A stretch of DNA of 64,000 bases from Saccharospirillum mangrovi (GCF_003367315.1 NZ_CP031415.1:2540001-2604000); one strand, 5' to 3'; shown: positions 26,663 to 36,332, counted from the stretch's first letter. The notes: generated by a model from the sequence alone, not told the origin. Translations and numbers: made by a program.

Positions 26663-27658
26663 ATGCCGAAAAGACCCTTAATCATCATGATTGTCATCGT
26701 CGCTGTGGTCGGCCTGAGTGTGTGGTGGACGCAAAGCCCCAATGCCGCCAGCAGCGGTCTTACGCTGCACGGCAACGTCGATATCCGTCAGGTATCGCTC
26801 GCTTTCGATGGCAGCGGCCGCATCGCCGAATTGCGCGTCGAAGAAGGCGACCATGTTCAGCAGGGCGACCTGATGGGCGTGCTCGACACCAGCACGCTGG
26901 CGCTGCAAGCCGATCAGGCCCGGGCCGAAGTGGAAGTGCGTCGCCAAAGCCTGCTGCAATTGCAGCGCGGCACCCGGCCGGAAGAAATCGCCCGTGCCCG
27001 GGCGCAACTGGCGTCGGCCGAAGCCTCGGCGGCTCAGGCCGAACGGGAACTGTCGCGCTCGGTTCGCCTGCAAGCGTCCGACAGCGGCGCGGCCAGCGCC
27101 CAGAATGTCGATCTGGCTCGCGCCAATGCCCAAATCGCCAACGCCAAAGTCGACGAATTACGCGCCGTGCTGGCCCAGGCCGAAGCCGGCCCGCGAGCCG
27201 AGGAAGTGGCCGCCGCCCAAGCCGCACTGAGCGCCGCCGAAGCCCAACTGGCGCTGCTGCAACACCAGATCGACCAAGGCCAACTGCGCGCCCCGGTAGA
27301 CGCCGTAGTGCGTTCGCGCCTGCACGAACCGGGCGACATTGTGACGCCGCAATCGGCCGTCTTCGCACTGGCGCTGACCGAACCCAAATGGATACGGGTG
27401 TACATCGACGAACCGAATCTCAGCCTTATTCAACCGGGCATGCCCGCCGACGTTCTGACCGACGATGCGTTGCCGGCACTGTCTGGCCGGGTTGGGTACA
27501 TCTCTTCAGTCGCCGAATTCACACCGAAGCCGGTGCAGACCACCGAACTGCGCACCAGCCTGGTGTACGAAGTGCGGGTGGTGGTGGACGACCCGGATGA
27601 CCGCCTGCGCCTGGGTCAACCGGCCAGCGTGCAATTGCAGGCCCGGACTGAATCATGA
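26663..27658 (+). CDS. ybhG: HlyD/EmrA-type periplasmic adaptor protein (YbhG-like)
   Basis: A 331-residue membrane fusion protein: N-terminal membrane anchor (LIIMIVIVAVVGLSVWW), the lipoyl half-motifs VSLAFDGSGRIAELRVEEGD and RAPVDAVVRSRLHEPGDIV, and a long Ala/Glu-rich coiled-coil hairpin between (about 75-210). It would link the inner-membrane ABC exporter to an outer-membrane channel. It overlaps the next gene by ATGA and begins a four-gene operon controlled by the divergent TetR regulator. Confidence 0.88.
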   Translation: MPKRPLIIMIVIVAVVGLSVWWTQSPNAASSGLTLHGNVDIRQVSLAFDGSGRIAELRVEEGDHVQQGDLMGVLDTSTLALQADQARAEVEVRRQSLLQLQRGTRPEEIARARAQLASAEASAAQAERELSRSVRLQASDSGAASAQNVDLARANAQIANAKVDELRAVLAQAEAGPRAEEVAAAQAALSAAEAQLALLQHQIDQGQLRAPVDAVVRSRLHEPGDIVTPQSAVFALALTEPKWIRVYIDEPNLSLIQPGMPADVLTDDALPALSGRVGYISSVAEFTPKPVQTTELRTSLVYEVRVVVDDPDDRLRLGQPASVQLQARTES

Positions 27659-29433
27659 ATCACGCCGGCGTGCTGGTGGCCGCCGATCACCTGGGCAAAA
27701 CCTTCGCCAATAAAAACGGCGACGACACCATTGCGGTCCAGGACATTTCGCTGACGGTTCACGCCGGCGAACTGACCGCGCTGGTCGGCCCGGACGGCGC
27801 CGGTAAAACCACCTTGATGCGCATGATGGCCGGCTTGCTGAAACCGGATCGCGGCCAATTGACGATGTTTGATCTCGACATCACCACCCAGACACAAGCC
27901 ATTCAAAACCGCATCAGCTACATGCCGCAGCGGTTTGGCCTGTATGAAGATTTGAGCGTCCAGGAAAACCTCGACCTCTACGCCGACCTGCACGGCGTGC
28001 CCGCCGAGGTACGCGAAGAACGCTTCGCGCGCATGCTCGCCATGACCGACATGGCACGCTTCACCGACCGCACCGCCGGCAACCTCTCCGGCGGCATGAA
28101 ACAAAAACTGGGCCTCGCCTGCACCTTAGTGCGCTCACCCGATCTGCTGCTGTTGGACGAGCCCAGCGTAGGTGTGGACCCGCTGTCGCGCCGCGATCTG
28201 TGGAAAATCATCCTGCAATTGGTCGAGAGCGAACAATTGAGCGTCGTGGTCAGCACCGCCTACATGGACGAAGCCGAACGCTGCGCCAACGTCATGGTGA
28301 TGAACCAGGGCCAACTGCTGGCATCCGGCTCGCCCGATTCGCTGCGGCACCGGGCCAAAGGCCTGACTTACACCGTCACGCCCGCCGCCGGCACGCCCGC
28401 GCGCGAACTGCAAGCCCAACTGATTCGCGCCACCGATCACATCATCGACGCTGTACCCCAAGGCGGCGACGTTCGCTTTATCCGCCGCGCCGACGTCAAT
28501 CTTGCGCAATTGAAACCCTTGCTTGGAAACCTGGCTGTAGAGCCGCGCCCGGAAGAACTCGAAGACGCCTTTATGATGCTGCTGCGCCAGCACGAAACCG
28601 AGGAAAGCCGCGCCGCCGAACTGGATTTCCAAGCCACAACAGCGGCAGAACAAATACCTGCAACCGACGCCGAGCGCCCCATCATTGAAGTGCGCGATCT
28701 GGTGCGGAAATTTGGCGATTTCACCGCCGTCGCCAGCACTTCATTCAGCGTCCGTCGCGGCGAAATTTTCGGTTTACTCGGCCCCAACGGCGCCGGCAAA
28801 ACCACCACCTTTCGCATGCTGTGCGGTCTGCTGCCGGCGACCAGCGGGCATTTGGAAGTCGCCGGCCAAAACCTGCGCACAGCGCGCGCCAAGGCGCGTG
28901 GTCACATCGGTTATGTGGCGCAAAAATTTTCTTTGTACGGCAATTTATCGGTGCGCGAAAACCTGACATTTTTCGGTGGCAGTTACGGTTTGGCGGGCAA
29001 ACATTTGCGGCGGCGCGTCACCGAATCGCTGCAACAATTTGAACTCGACGCCAAGGTTCGCAGCGGCCTGATGCCGGCGGGTTTTAAACAGCGCCTGGCG
29101 ATGGCGGCAGCGTTGATTCACCAACCCGACATTCTGTTTCTGGACGAACCGACCAGCGGCATCGATCCGCTGGCGCGGCGCAGTTTTTGGCGCACCATCA
29201 CGCAATTGGCGAACAGCGGCGTCACCATCATCGTCACCACGCACTTTATGGAAGAAGCCGAATACTGCGACCGCATCGCCATTCAGGACGCCGGCAAAGT
29301 GCTGGCGCTGGGCACGCCACGCGAGGTGCGTCAGCAAGGCGGTGATGCCGGCTCGAGCGACATGAACAGCGCCTTCATCGCCATTGTTGAAAACAGCCGC
29401 GCTCAACTCGCGCACGCCGAGGTGGACGCATGA
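27655..29433 (+). CDS. ybhF: Fused double ABC transporter ATPase (YbhF-like)
   Basis: 592 residues with two ABC ATPase domains. The first has Walker A GPDGAGKTT, signature LSGGMKQKL and Walker B LLLLDEPSVGVDP. The second has GPNGAGKTT, a degenerate signature (MPAGFKQRLAMA) and LFLDEPTSGIDP. This double-ATPase layout is that of YbhF. It energises export through the two permeases that follow. The junctions on both sides are ATGA overlaps, so the four genes are translationally coupled. Confidence 0.92.
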   Translation: MNHAGVLVAADHLGKTFANKNGDDTIAVQDISLTVHAGELTALVGPDGAGKTTLMRMMAGLLKPDRGQLTMFDLDITTQTQAIQNRISYMPQRFGLYEDLSVQENLDLYADLHGVPAEVREERFARMLAMTDMARFTDRTAGNLSGGMKQKLGLACTLVRSPDLLLLDEPSVGVDPLSRRDLWKIILQLVESEQLSVVVSTAYMDEAERCANVMVMNQGQLLASGSPDSLRHRAKGLTYTVTPAAGTPARELQAQLIRATDHIIDAVPQGGDVRFIRRADVNLAQLKPLLGNLAVEPRPEELEDAFMMLLRQHETEESRAAELDFQATTAAEQIPATDAERPIIEVRDLVRKFGDFTAVASTSFSVRRGEIFGLLGPNGAGKTTTFRMLCGLLPATSGHLEVAGQNLRTARAKARGHIGYVAQKFSLYGNLSVRENLTFFGGSYGLAGKHLRRRVTESLQQFELDAKVRSGLMPAGFKQRLAMAAALIHQPDILFLDEPTSGIDPLARRSFWRTITQLANSGVTIIVTTHFMEEAEYCDRIAIQDAGKVLALGTPREVRQQGGDAGSSDMNSAFIAIVENSRAQLAHAEVDA

Positions 29434-30557
29434 ACGCCGGTTTCGTCACACGTCTGCAAGCCTTGGTGCGCAAAGAAAGCCGCCAGATGTTGCGCGACCG
29501 CAGCAATCTGTTCGTCGGCTTGCTGTTGCCGGTGGTGTTGATTCTGTTGTTCGGCTACGGCCTGTCATTCGATGTCACCGACGCCCGCGTCACCCTGGTG
29601 CTCGACGACACCTCGCCCACCGCACGCAACGCCGTTGCCGGCTTAACCGGCTCGGCCTATATCAGCCCCAGTTGGGCGGCCAGCATGCCCGAAGCGGAAG
29701 CGACGATGATCGCCGGCGACACCGACGCCATTCTGCGGGTGCCGAGCGATTTTTCAGCGCGCCTGGCGCAAGGCGACGCCCAACTGCAACTGATCCTCAA
29801 CGGCGTCGATTCCAACATGGCGACCGCCATTGAAGGCTATGTCGCCGGCGCGTTGAACGTCAGCACGCAGCACCAATTGGATCGGCTCGGCAACCCCGTG
29901 CAACCCATCGCCCGCGTAGATATCGTGCAGCGCACCTGGTTCAACGAATCGGGCATCAGCACCTGGTATCTGGTGCCGGGTTTGATCGTGCTGGTGATGA
30001 CCTTGATCGGCGCGTTTCTAACGTCCTTGTTAGTCGCACGCGAATGGGAGCGCGGCACGCTGGAATCGCTGTTCGTCACGCCGGTGCGGCCGCTGGAACT
30101 GGTGCTGGCCAAGCTGGCGCCGTACATCGTCATCGGCGCCATCGACCTCAGCCTGTGTCTGCTCGCCAGCAAATTTCTGTTTCACGTGCCGATGCGCGGT
30201 TCGCTGGGCATCATTATTTTTGCGTCACTGCTGTATCTGATTGTGTCGTTGCTGATGGGGCTGCTGATTTCCGCCGTCACCAAAAATCAGTTCGCCGCCA
30301 GCCAGTTGGCGTTGCTGGTGAGTTTTATGCCGGCGCTGATGTTGTCGGGTTTCGTGTTCGACCTGCGCAACGTGCCCTGGGTGATTCAATTGATCAGCAA
30401 GCTGTTGCCGGCGTCGCATTTTATGGGTCTGATCAAAACCCTGTTTATGGCCGGCAATGTCTGGCACGACATCCTGCGCGACTGCGGCATCCTGACGCTC
30501 TACGCCCTGGTGCTGATCGCCGCCACCCGACGCGCCCTGCGCAAGACTTTGGATTGA
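29430..30557 (+). CDS. ybhS: ABC-2 type permease (YbhS-like)
   Basis: 375 residues. An N-terminal membrane helix (LFVGLLLPVVLILLFGYGLS) is followed by a large periplasmic domain (about 45-175). A cluster of five helices then includes LLVAREWERGTLESLFVTPV, the ABC-2 permease signature. It overlaps the ATPase gene and is followed three bases later by the second permease. Confidence 0.9.
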   Translation: MNAGFVTRLQALVRKESRQMLRDRSNLFVGLLLPVVLILLFGYGLSFDVTDARVTLVLDDTSPTARNAVAGLTGSAYISPSWAASMPEAEATMIAGDTDAILRVPSDFSARLAQGDAQLQLILNGVDSNMATAIEGYVAGALNVSTQHQLDRLGNPVQPIARVDIVQRTWFNESGISTWYLVPGLIVLVMTLIGAFLTSLLVAREWERGTLESLFVTPVRPLELVLAKLAPYIVIGAIDLSLCLLASKFLFHVPMRGSLGIIIFASLLYLIVSLLMGLLISAVTKNQFAASQLALLVSFMPALMLSGFVFDLRNVPWVIQLISKLLPASHFMGLIKTLFMAGNVWHDILRDCGILTLYALVLIAATRRALRKTLD

Positions 30558-30559
30558 CC

Positions 30560-31672
30560 ATGCCCAGTTGGATTCAAACCGTCGTGCAAACCCTCGCCCT
30601 GTTCCGCAAAGAATTGCTGACCCTGGTGAAAGATCCGTCCAGTCGGGCGCTGCTGGTGATGCCGGCCATTTTGCAATCGCTGCTGTTCGGCTACGGCGCA
30701 ACGTACGATCTCACCAACGTGCCGTACGCCGTGCTCGACCAAAGCCACGGCGAAGCCTCGACCGAATTGCTGGCAAGCCTCGACGGCACTGGCGTGTTTC
30801 ACCGCATCGCAACGCTGACCTCAAGCGACCAGATTGCCGGCGTCATCGACAGCGGCGACGCCTTGCTGGCGTTGTCCATTCCAGCCAATTTCGATGCGCT
30901 GTTGGCGTCGCATCAGAGCGCGCCGTTGCAGGTCATATTGGACGGCCGCAATTCGTCCACGGCGGCTCTGGCGTCGGCTTACGTCACTGCGCTGGTGTCG
31001 GAATACAACGCCGGTCTGGGCCAGACATCGCCGCTGACCATTGAACGCCGCGCCTGGTTCAACCCCAATCTGGCGTCGCGCTGGAACATCATGCCGGCGC
31101 TGATTGCCTCGTTAAGCATGATCCAAACCTTACTACTGGCGGCGCTGTCGGTAGCGCGCGAACGCGAACAGGGCACCTTCGATCAACTCCTGGTCACGCC
31201 GTTAACGCCGCTGCAAATTCTGATCGGCAAAGCGCTGCCATCGATTTTGGCGGGCATGGTGCAATCGACCGTCATTCTGCTGATCATCCTGTTCTGGTTT
31301 CAGATTCCGATGAACGGCTCGTTCTGGTTGCTGTATCTGGGTTTGCTCAGCTTCACCACAGCGGCAGTGGGCATCGGCCTATCGATCTCGGCGCTGTCGC
31401 TGACCATGCAACAAGCCATGCTCTACACCTTCATGCTGGTGATGCCGCTGACGTTGCTCTCGGGATTGCTGACGCCGATCCGCAACATGCCCGAGGTGTT
31501 GCAGATTGCCACCTACGTCAACCCATTGCGTTTTGGTATCGATCTGGTGCGGCGCGTCTACCTTGAAGGCGCGACCTTCAGCGAGGTGGCGTTCAACTTT
31601 GTGCCCTTGCTCAGCATCGCGGCGGTCACCCTGCCGATGGCCGCCTGGCTGTTCCGGCACCGGTTATCCTGA
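30560..31672 (+). CDS. ybhR: ABC-2 type permease (YbhR-like)
   Basis: 370 residues with the same layout as its upstream neighbour: helix, periplasmic domain, then five helices with SVAREREQGTFDQLLVTPLT. The start at ATG 30560 (MPSWIQTVVQTLALFRKELL) is chosen because it begins at the first conserved segment; the frame is open far upstream but runs antisense-like through ybhS. The two permeases probably form the heterodimeric channel. Last gene of the operon. Confidence 0.9.
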   Translation: MPSWIQTVVQTLALFRKELLTLVKDPSSRALLVMPAILQSLLFGYGATYDLTNVPYAVLDQSHGEASTELLASLDGTGVFHRIATLTSSDQIAGVIDSGDALLALSIPANFDALLASHQSAPLQVILDGRNSSTAALASAYVTALVSEYNAGLGQTSPLTIERRAWFNPNLASRWNIMPALIASLSMIQTLLLAALSVAREREQGTFDQLLVTPLTPLQILIGKALPSILAGMVQSTVILLIILFWFQIPMNGSFWLLYLGLLSFTTAAVGIGLSISALSLTMQQAMLYTFMLVMPLTLLSGLLTPIRNMPEVLQIATYVNPLRFGIDLVRRVYLEGATFSEVAFNFVPLLSIAAVTLPMAAWLFRHRLS

Positions 31673-31751
31673 GCTGGGCGGCAATGTCCCAGCCTCACAA
31701 TGCGCGCTGTTACCCGCTACACTATCGCCGCACTCTCAAATTCAGTGATGT

Positions 31752-33128
31752 ATGACGCCTGACAGTCAAGATTTCTGGTTCCTGCCACTCGGCGGCAGCG
31801 GTGAAATCGGCATGAACCTGAACCTCTATGGACACGACGACGCCTGGCTGATGGTCGATTGCGGCGTCACCTTCGCCGATTGGAACAACACCACCGACCC
31901 GCACGTACAAATGCCCGACCCGGCCTTCATCGCCGAACGCGCCGAACACCTCGCCGGCATCGTCATCACCCACGCCCACGAAGACCACATTGGCGCCATT
32001 CCGTACTTGTGGCGCCGTTTGCGCGCACCGATTTACACCACCGCCTTCACCGCTCAAATCCTGCAACGCAAATTGATGGAGGTGAACCTGGCCGGCAAGG
32101 TGCCGGTGCACGTGGTCAAACCCGGCGAGCGCCGGCAGATCGGCCCGTTCAACGTTGAATGGCTGAGCATCACCCACTCCATTCCCGAACCGCAGGCGCT
32201 GATGATTCGCACCCCCGTCGGCAGCGTGTTTCACACCGCCGACTGGAAACTCGACCCGGCCCCAGTGGTCGGCCCAGCCTTCAACGCCGAACCCTATCAA
32301 CGCCTGGCATTGGAAGAACCCGACGCCATGGTGTGCGATTCCACCAACGCCTTGGTCGATGGTCATTCCACCTCGGAAGCAGCGTTGTACGAAGGTTTGA
32401 AGCAGATCGTCGACAACGCCCAGGGCCGCGTCGTCGTCAGTTGTTTTGCCAGCAATGTGGCGCGCTTGAAAACACTGATGAAGATCGCCGACGACAGCGG
32501 CCGGCAAGTTGGGTTACTGGGCCGATCGCTGCACAACATGGTGTCGGCAGCGCGCGCCAGCGGTTACTGGTCGAACATGCCCAAGTTCATCGACAGTTTC
32601 GATCTGGGCTATTTCCCCCGCCAGAATTTTCTTGCCATCGCCACCGGCAGCCAGGGCGAACCGCGCGCGGCCTTGCACAAACTGGCGCGCGATAACCACC
32701 CGGAACTCACGCTCGATGCCGGCGACACGGTGGTGTTCAGTTCACGCATCATTCCCGGCAATGAAAAGCCGGTCGAAGCCTTAATCGCTTTATTGAAACA
32801 GCGCGATATTCAGGTCATCACCGCCGACGAATTCGCCCTGCCCATTCACGCCTCCGGCCACCCGGCGCGCGACGAACTGGCGCAGATGTACCGCTGGGTG
32901 CAACCCAAACTGGCAATACCCGTACACGGCGAAACCGAGCACATGGTGGCCAACGCCCGCATCGCACGCGACGCGGGTGTGAAGCAACAACTGACCGGAG
33001 AAAACGGCGATCTGTTTTTCATCGCCCCGGTCAAAGGCGTGCGCCGCCAGGCCGTCGCCACCGGGCGTCTGGGTTGGGACCGAGACGCCCTGATTCCGGT
33101 CAAACCAACGGTGGCCGAAACCGACTGA
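31752..33128 (+). CDS. RNase J-like beta-lactamase/beta-CASP hydrolase
   Basis: A 458-residue metallo-beta-lactamase/beta-CASP protein: LPLGGSGEIGMNLNLYGHDD at the start, the metal-binding ITHAHEDHIGAIPYL motif, HTADWKLDP, CDSTNAL, and the C-terminal IHASGHPARDELAQMYRW and PVHGE motifs of RNase J. It is shorter than Bacillus RNase J (about 555 residues), lacking most of the C-terminal domain. RNase J is mainly known from Gram-positives and alphaproteobacteria, so the role here, RNA turnover or other, is open. No coupling to neighbours. Confidence 0.87.
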   Translation: MTPDSQDFWFLPLGGSGEIGMNLNLYGHDDAWLMVDCGVTFADWNNTTDPHVQMPDPAFIAERAEHLAGIVITHAHEDHIGAIPYLWRRLRAPIYTTAFTAQILQRKLMEVNLAGKVPVHVVKPGERRQIGPFNVEWLSITHSIPEPQALMIRTPVGSVFHTADWKLDPAPVVGPAFNAEPYQRLALEEPDAMVCDSTNALVDGHSTSEAALYEGLKQIVDNAQGRVVVSCFASNVARLKTLMKIADDSGRQVGLLGRSLHNMVSAARASGYWSNMPKFIDSFDLGYFPRQNFLAIATGSQGEPRAALHKLARDNHPELTLDAGDTVVFSSRIIPGNEKPVEALIALLKQRDIQVITADEFALPIHASGHPARDELAQMYRWVQPKLAIPVHGETEHMVANARIARDAGVKQQLTGENGDLFFIAPVKGVRRQAVATGRLGWDRDALIPVKPTVAETD

Positions 33129-33143
33129 TCGCATCGTCCGCCG

Positions 33144-34028
33144 TCAAGCCACCGGCTTAGCCCGCAACATCGCCCAACGGATATTCATCTGGCTGATCAG
33201 AATGCCGCCCAGAATCAACACCGTGGCGACCACATGCGGCCATTCGATAACTTCGCCCCAGAACAGCACGCCGCCCAGAATGCCAAACACCACCACCAGC
33301 AAATTGATCGGCGCCAGCAGACTGATCGAGTAACGCACGATCATCTTGTTCCAGAACCAATAGCCCAGCAGCGTGGTCGGGTAAGCCTGAAACAGTGCTG
33401 AAAACCAGGCACCGGCCGTCATCTGTTGCGGCAGGTGCAGCACGACCTCGGGGCCATAAATCACCACCGCCAAGACCAGCAGCGGCACCGGCGCAAACAA
33501 CATCGACCAGACATTGAACGCAAACACCGAACGCGTGCCCGACAACTTGACGATGAGGTTGTTCACCGTCCAGAACGTCGAGGCCGCCAACACCAGCACC
33601 AGGCCCAATGGCGTCACCATGCCGTCGTCGAAATAGATGATCACCGCCAAGCCCAGCAGCGCCGTGGCACTGCCAATCAACTTGGCCGCCGTGATGGTCT
33701 CTTTCAGCACCAGCCAACCGAGCAGCAAGGCGCTGACCACGCTCATATCGAGCAGCAAAGACGTCATGCCCAGGCTGTTGCCGGCGTGCACCGCCAGCGT
33801 GGTCAACCCCCAAACACCGACACCGAACGACAGCCCGTACATCACCAGATAGCGCCATTGCACTGCCGGGCGCGGAATGAAAAAAATCACCGGGAACACC
33901 GCAAAGCTGAAGCGCAACGCCGTCAACACCAAGGGGTTCACGCTGTTCACCCCCAGTTTGATGATGCTGAAATTAAAGCCCCACAGTGCCATCAACAGCA
34001 CCAACAACACCGCATCCAAACGTTTCAT
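33144..34028 (-). CDS. EamA/DMT family transporter
   Basis: 294 residues with ten predicted helices in two EamA repeats (LLVLLMALWGFNFSIIKLG at the start, LVLVLAASTFWTVNNLIVKL at the second repeat). It probably exports an amino acid or related metabolite. The start is Met 34028, where the EamA homology begins. It is divergent from the MocR regulator, which likely controls it. Confidence 0.85.
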   Translation of the reverse strand: MKRLDAVLLVLLMALWGFNFSIIKLGVNSVNPLVLTALRFSFAVFPVIFFIPRPAVQWRYLVMYGLSFGVGVWGLTTLAVHAGNSLGMTSLLLDMSVVSALLLGWLVLKETITAAKLIGSATALLGLAVIIYFDDGMVTPLGLVLVLAASTFWTVNNLIVKLSGTRSVFAFNVWSMLFAPVPLLVLAVVIYGPEVVLHLPQQMTAGAWFSALFQAYPTTLLGYWFWNKMIVRYSISLLAPINLLVVVFGILGGVLFWGEVIEWPHVVATVLILGGILISQMNIRWAMLRAKPVA

Positions 34029-34105
34029 TTGAATTGATCTCGACCGTGAATGAAGACAGACGCAGTGTCGTTGTGAGCCAAAAAAGAATACAGATTCAAT
34101 TATCG

Positions 34106-34129
34106 ACAAAAATGTGAGTACAATTTTGT
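34106..34129. promoter_or_regulatory. Candidate MocR operator between EamA and MocR genes
   Basis: ACAAAAATGT-GAGT-ACAATTTTGT. The two 10-mers are inverted repeats with one mismatch and also near-direct repeats at 14-bp spacing, a geometry seen for MocR-type regulators. It lies just before the regulator start. Confidence 0.55.
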
Positions 34130-34144
34130 GCAAGCTAACCGCTG

Positions 34145-35593
34145 ATGGAGTTCCGCATGGCGCTGTATCTGAACCTGGCGCAGCGATTGATCGACGACAT
34201 TCAGGCCCAACGCCTGCCAGAAGGTTCGCGCCTGCCCGCCTTGCGCACGCTCGCCAAACAGCAAGCGGTGAGCATGACCACCGCCACCAAGGCCTACGAC
34301 TATTTGCAGGAAAGCGGCTGGATTTATTCCCGCCCGCAGTCGGGCTACTTCGTCTCCAACCGGGCGCAGATTGTTGAATTCCCGACGCTCTCGAACCAGA
34401 CGCTGGAACGTCGCGACCCGCGCCGCAACGCGCCACAACTGGGCTACAACCGACCCAGCGAAGGCTTTGCGCCGCTGGGCATAGCGGTGTTGTCGCCCGA
34501 GTTGCTACCAGCGGTGCCATTGCAACGCACACTAAAACGCGTCACCCAACGCAACGCCCAAAGCCTGTTGCAGTATTCCGATTTCAGCGGCACGACTTCC
34601 GTTCGCAACGCCATCGCCCAGCACTTTCGCGACCAACACTTTCCGGTTCACGCCTACGACTTGATTGTCACCCACTGCTGCATGAGCGCAGTCCGGCTGG
34701 CGGTGGAAACTCTCACCCAACCCGGCGACACCCTGGCGGTCAGTTCGCCCTGCTTTAACGGCTTACTGGATTTGCTCAGCACGCTGTCGCGCAACATCAT
34801 CGAAATCCCGCTCACGCACCAGGGCCTGGATCTGGACGCGCTGGAAACCTGCATGAAAGAAGGCCGCATCCGCGCTGCGTTATTGAGCACCAACCACATC
34901 AACCCGCTTGGCATTACGCTGCCCAACGAACAAAAACAGGCACTGGCGGAGCTGGCAAACCAGTATCAAATTCCGATCATCGAAGACGACATTTATCAGG
35001 ATCTAGGTTTTCAAAAACACAACCCGATGCCGGCGAAATATTGGGATAAACACGGCTGGATTTTATGGTGCAGTTCGATCTCGAAAACGCTGTCGCCGGG
35101 GATGCGATTGGGCTGGTGCTTACCCGGTCGCTTTTACCAGCAATGCGCCGAATTTCACGGCCGTACCAACCTGGGCACCAGCACGCTTATTCAGGCCTGT
35201 GTGGCAGAGTTTTTTGCCACCGGCGACTACCGCCAGCACTTACAAACGCTGCGACCAAAACTGCAACAACAACTCGGCCAGTACCAACAGTTTCTGCAAC
35301 AGCAGCTACCGAGCGAAGCCCGTTGCAGCCAGCCCGGCGGTGGCCTGGTGCTGTGGTTGCACGTACCAGGATTGGACACCGATGCGTTGCAGCGCGAAGC
35401 GTTAAAAGACGGTATCGATATCCGCAGCGGCCGTTGCTTCACCACCCACAACAGCTACCAGGATTGCCTGCGCATCAACGCCGGTTGGGCGCTGTTCGAC
35501 GCCGACCAACAACCGACGCAAACACACCAACAACTGACTCAACTGTGTGAATTAATTCGGCATAAAGTTGCACCAAAAACAGACACGGGTTGA
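34145..35593 (+). CDS. MocR family (GntR-aminotransferase) transcriptional regulator, first copy
   Basis: 482 residues: an N-terminal GntR winged helix (LPALRTLAKQQAVSMTTATKAYDYLQ), then a fold-type I aminotransferase-like domain. The PLP-lysine motif is SSISKTLSPGMRLGW, with IIEDDIYQDLG upstream. These regulators sense PLP plus an amino compound. It is divergent from an EamA transporter, suggesting a regulator-exporter pair. A start at 34157 (four codons later) is also possible. Related to but distinct from the copy at 45552. Confidence 0.9.
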   Translation: MEFRMALYLNLAQRLIDDIQAQRLPEGSRLPALRTLAKQQAVSMTTATKAYDYLQESGWIYSRPQSGYFVSNRAQIVEFPTLSNQTLERRDPRRNAPQLGYNRPSEGFAPLGIAVLSPELLPAVPLQRTLKRVTQRNAQSLLQYSDFSGTTSVRNAIAQHFRDQHFPVHAYDLIVTHCCMSAVRLAVETLTQPGDTLAVSSPCFNGLLDLLSTLSRNIIEIPLTHQGLDLDALETCMKEGRIRAALLSTNHINPLGITLPNEQKQALAELANQYQIPIIEDDIYQDLGFQKHNPMPAKYWDKHGWILWCSSISKTLSPGMRLGWCLPGRFYQQCAEFHGRTNLGTSTLIQACVAEFFATGDYRQHLQTLRPKLQQQLGQYQQFLQQQLPSEARCSQPGGGLVLWLHVPGLDTDALQREALKDGIDIRSGRCFTTHNSYQDCLRINAGWALFDADQQPTQTHQQLTQLCELIRHKVAPKTDTG

Positions 35594-35622
35594 ATAAAAA
35601 CCCGCGATCAATACCGGCCGTA

Positions 35623-36090
35623 TTATTCCTCGTCCGACAACGCCCGGCCTTCCAGTTTTACCAAAAATGCACGAATCGAATCGCTGACGTTTTCTTTCTG
35701 ATTGCTGCGACCGTTAAACAACACAATGCGCGCTTTACCATCGGTCGTAATCGTCTGCTGCCGCTCACTGAACACCGCGTATTCGTGCACAAAACCATGT
35801 TCCTGAATACTCAACGTACGGGCACCAACAAAGATGCGATCCGGATACGTCAGCGGCCGCCGGTAACGACACTCCGTGTGCCCAACCACCGGCCCGACGC
35901 CATTCGTTTTCATCTCATCAAACACCGGCGTGCGTTCGAAATACGCAATGCGGGCGTTTTCGAAGTAGCGGAAATAAACGACGTTGTTGACGTGGTTAAA
36001 AGCGTCCATATCACCCCATTGAACGGGTAGTTCGATGATGACGGGGTAGGTGTTTTTGAAGTCTTCCAGCATTTTGGCGTCCATTTGCAA
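35623..36090 (-). CDS. Acyl-CoA thioesterase (4HBT, YbgC-like hot-dog fold)
   Basis: 155 residues of the 4-hydroxybenzoyl-CoA thioesterase family. The catalytic Asp lies in the WGDMDAFNHVNNVVYFRYFE segment near residue 27, followed by ARIAYFE and VVGHTECRYRRPLTY. It hydrolyses acyl-CoA thioesters; chain length cannot be read. Monocistronic, converging on the first MocR gene. Confidence 0.87.
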   Translation of the reverse strand: MQMDAKMLEDFKNTYPVIIELPVQWGDMDAFNHVNNVVYFRYFENARIAYFERTPVFDEMKTNGVGPVVGHTECRYRRPLTYPDRIFVGARTLSIQEHGFVHEYAVFSERQQTITTDGKARIVLFNGRSNQKENVSDSIRAFLVKLEGRALSDEE

Positions 36091-36185
36091 CCGTTAATCC
36101 GAAGCTTACCGAAACCGGCTCGCACCCTACATATTTAAAGAAAAACCCTCTTCCGCCCAAAATCAGACGCCATTCACTCTTTAAG

Positions 36186-36214
36186 GTGTCAATTTTTTGG
36201 CGTTTTCATATAAT
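36186..36214 (+). promoter_or_regulatory. Sigma-70-like promoter before the large lipoprotein gene
   Basis: A perfect -10 TATAAT lies 17 bp after a GTGTCA element (4 of 6 matches to TTGACA). The predicted start of RNA is about 110 nt before the gene, leaving a GC-rich leader. Confidence 0.6.
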
Positions 36215-36228
36215 CCGCTCACGCCAAC

Positions 36229-36298
36229 CTGTGGGACGACCAGGGAATAGCGGCCCATACCCACAGCCGGCGAATACCGGGAGTTCGACCTCAACCCG
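36229..36298 (+). other. Structured 5' leader of the lipoprotein mRNA
   Basis: Contains the long-range pair CTGTGGG (36229-36235) / CCCACAG (36260-36266) and a following CCGGG / CCCGG pair (36277-36298). No known riboswitch consensus was recognised. Confidence 0.4.
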
Positions 36299-36332
36299 GC
36301 CTGAACATCATACGGATTGTGAAGAGGATCTT

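Noticed and set aside
30044-30559. N-terminal extension of the YbhR-like permease
   Set aside because: It overlaps ybhS in another frame and reads as Arg/Ala-rich shadow sequence; the ATG at 30560 fits the family start.
33144-34532. EamA gene starting at 34532
   Set aside because: The frame is open upstream, but the extra 168 residues run antisense to the MocR gene and lack EamA homology; the start at 34028 fits the family.
36229-36250. Guanidine-II (mini-ykkC) or cyclic di-GMP riboswitch in the lipoprotein leader
   Set aside because: One GGGACGA loop-like segment is present, but the second ACGR hairpin of guanidine-II and the conserved cores of c-di-GMP aptamers are missing, and the gene is not a usual target.
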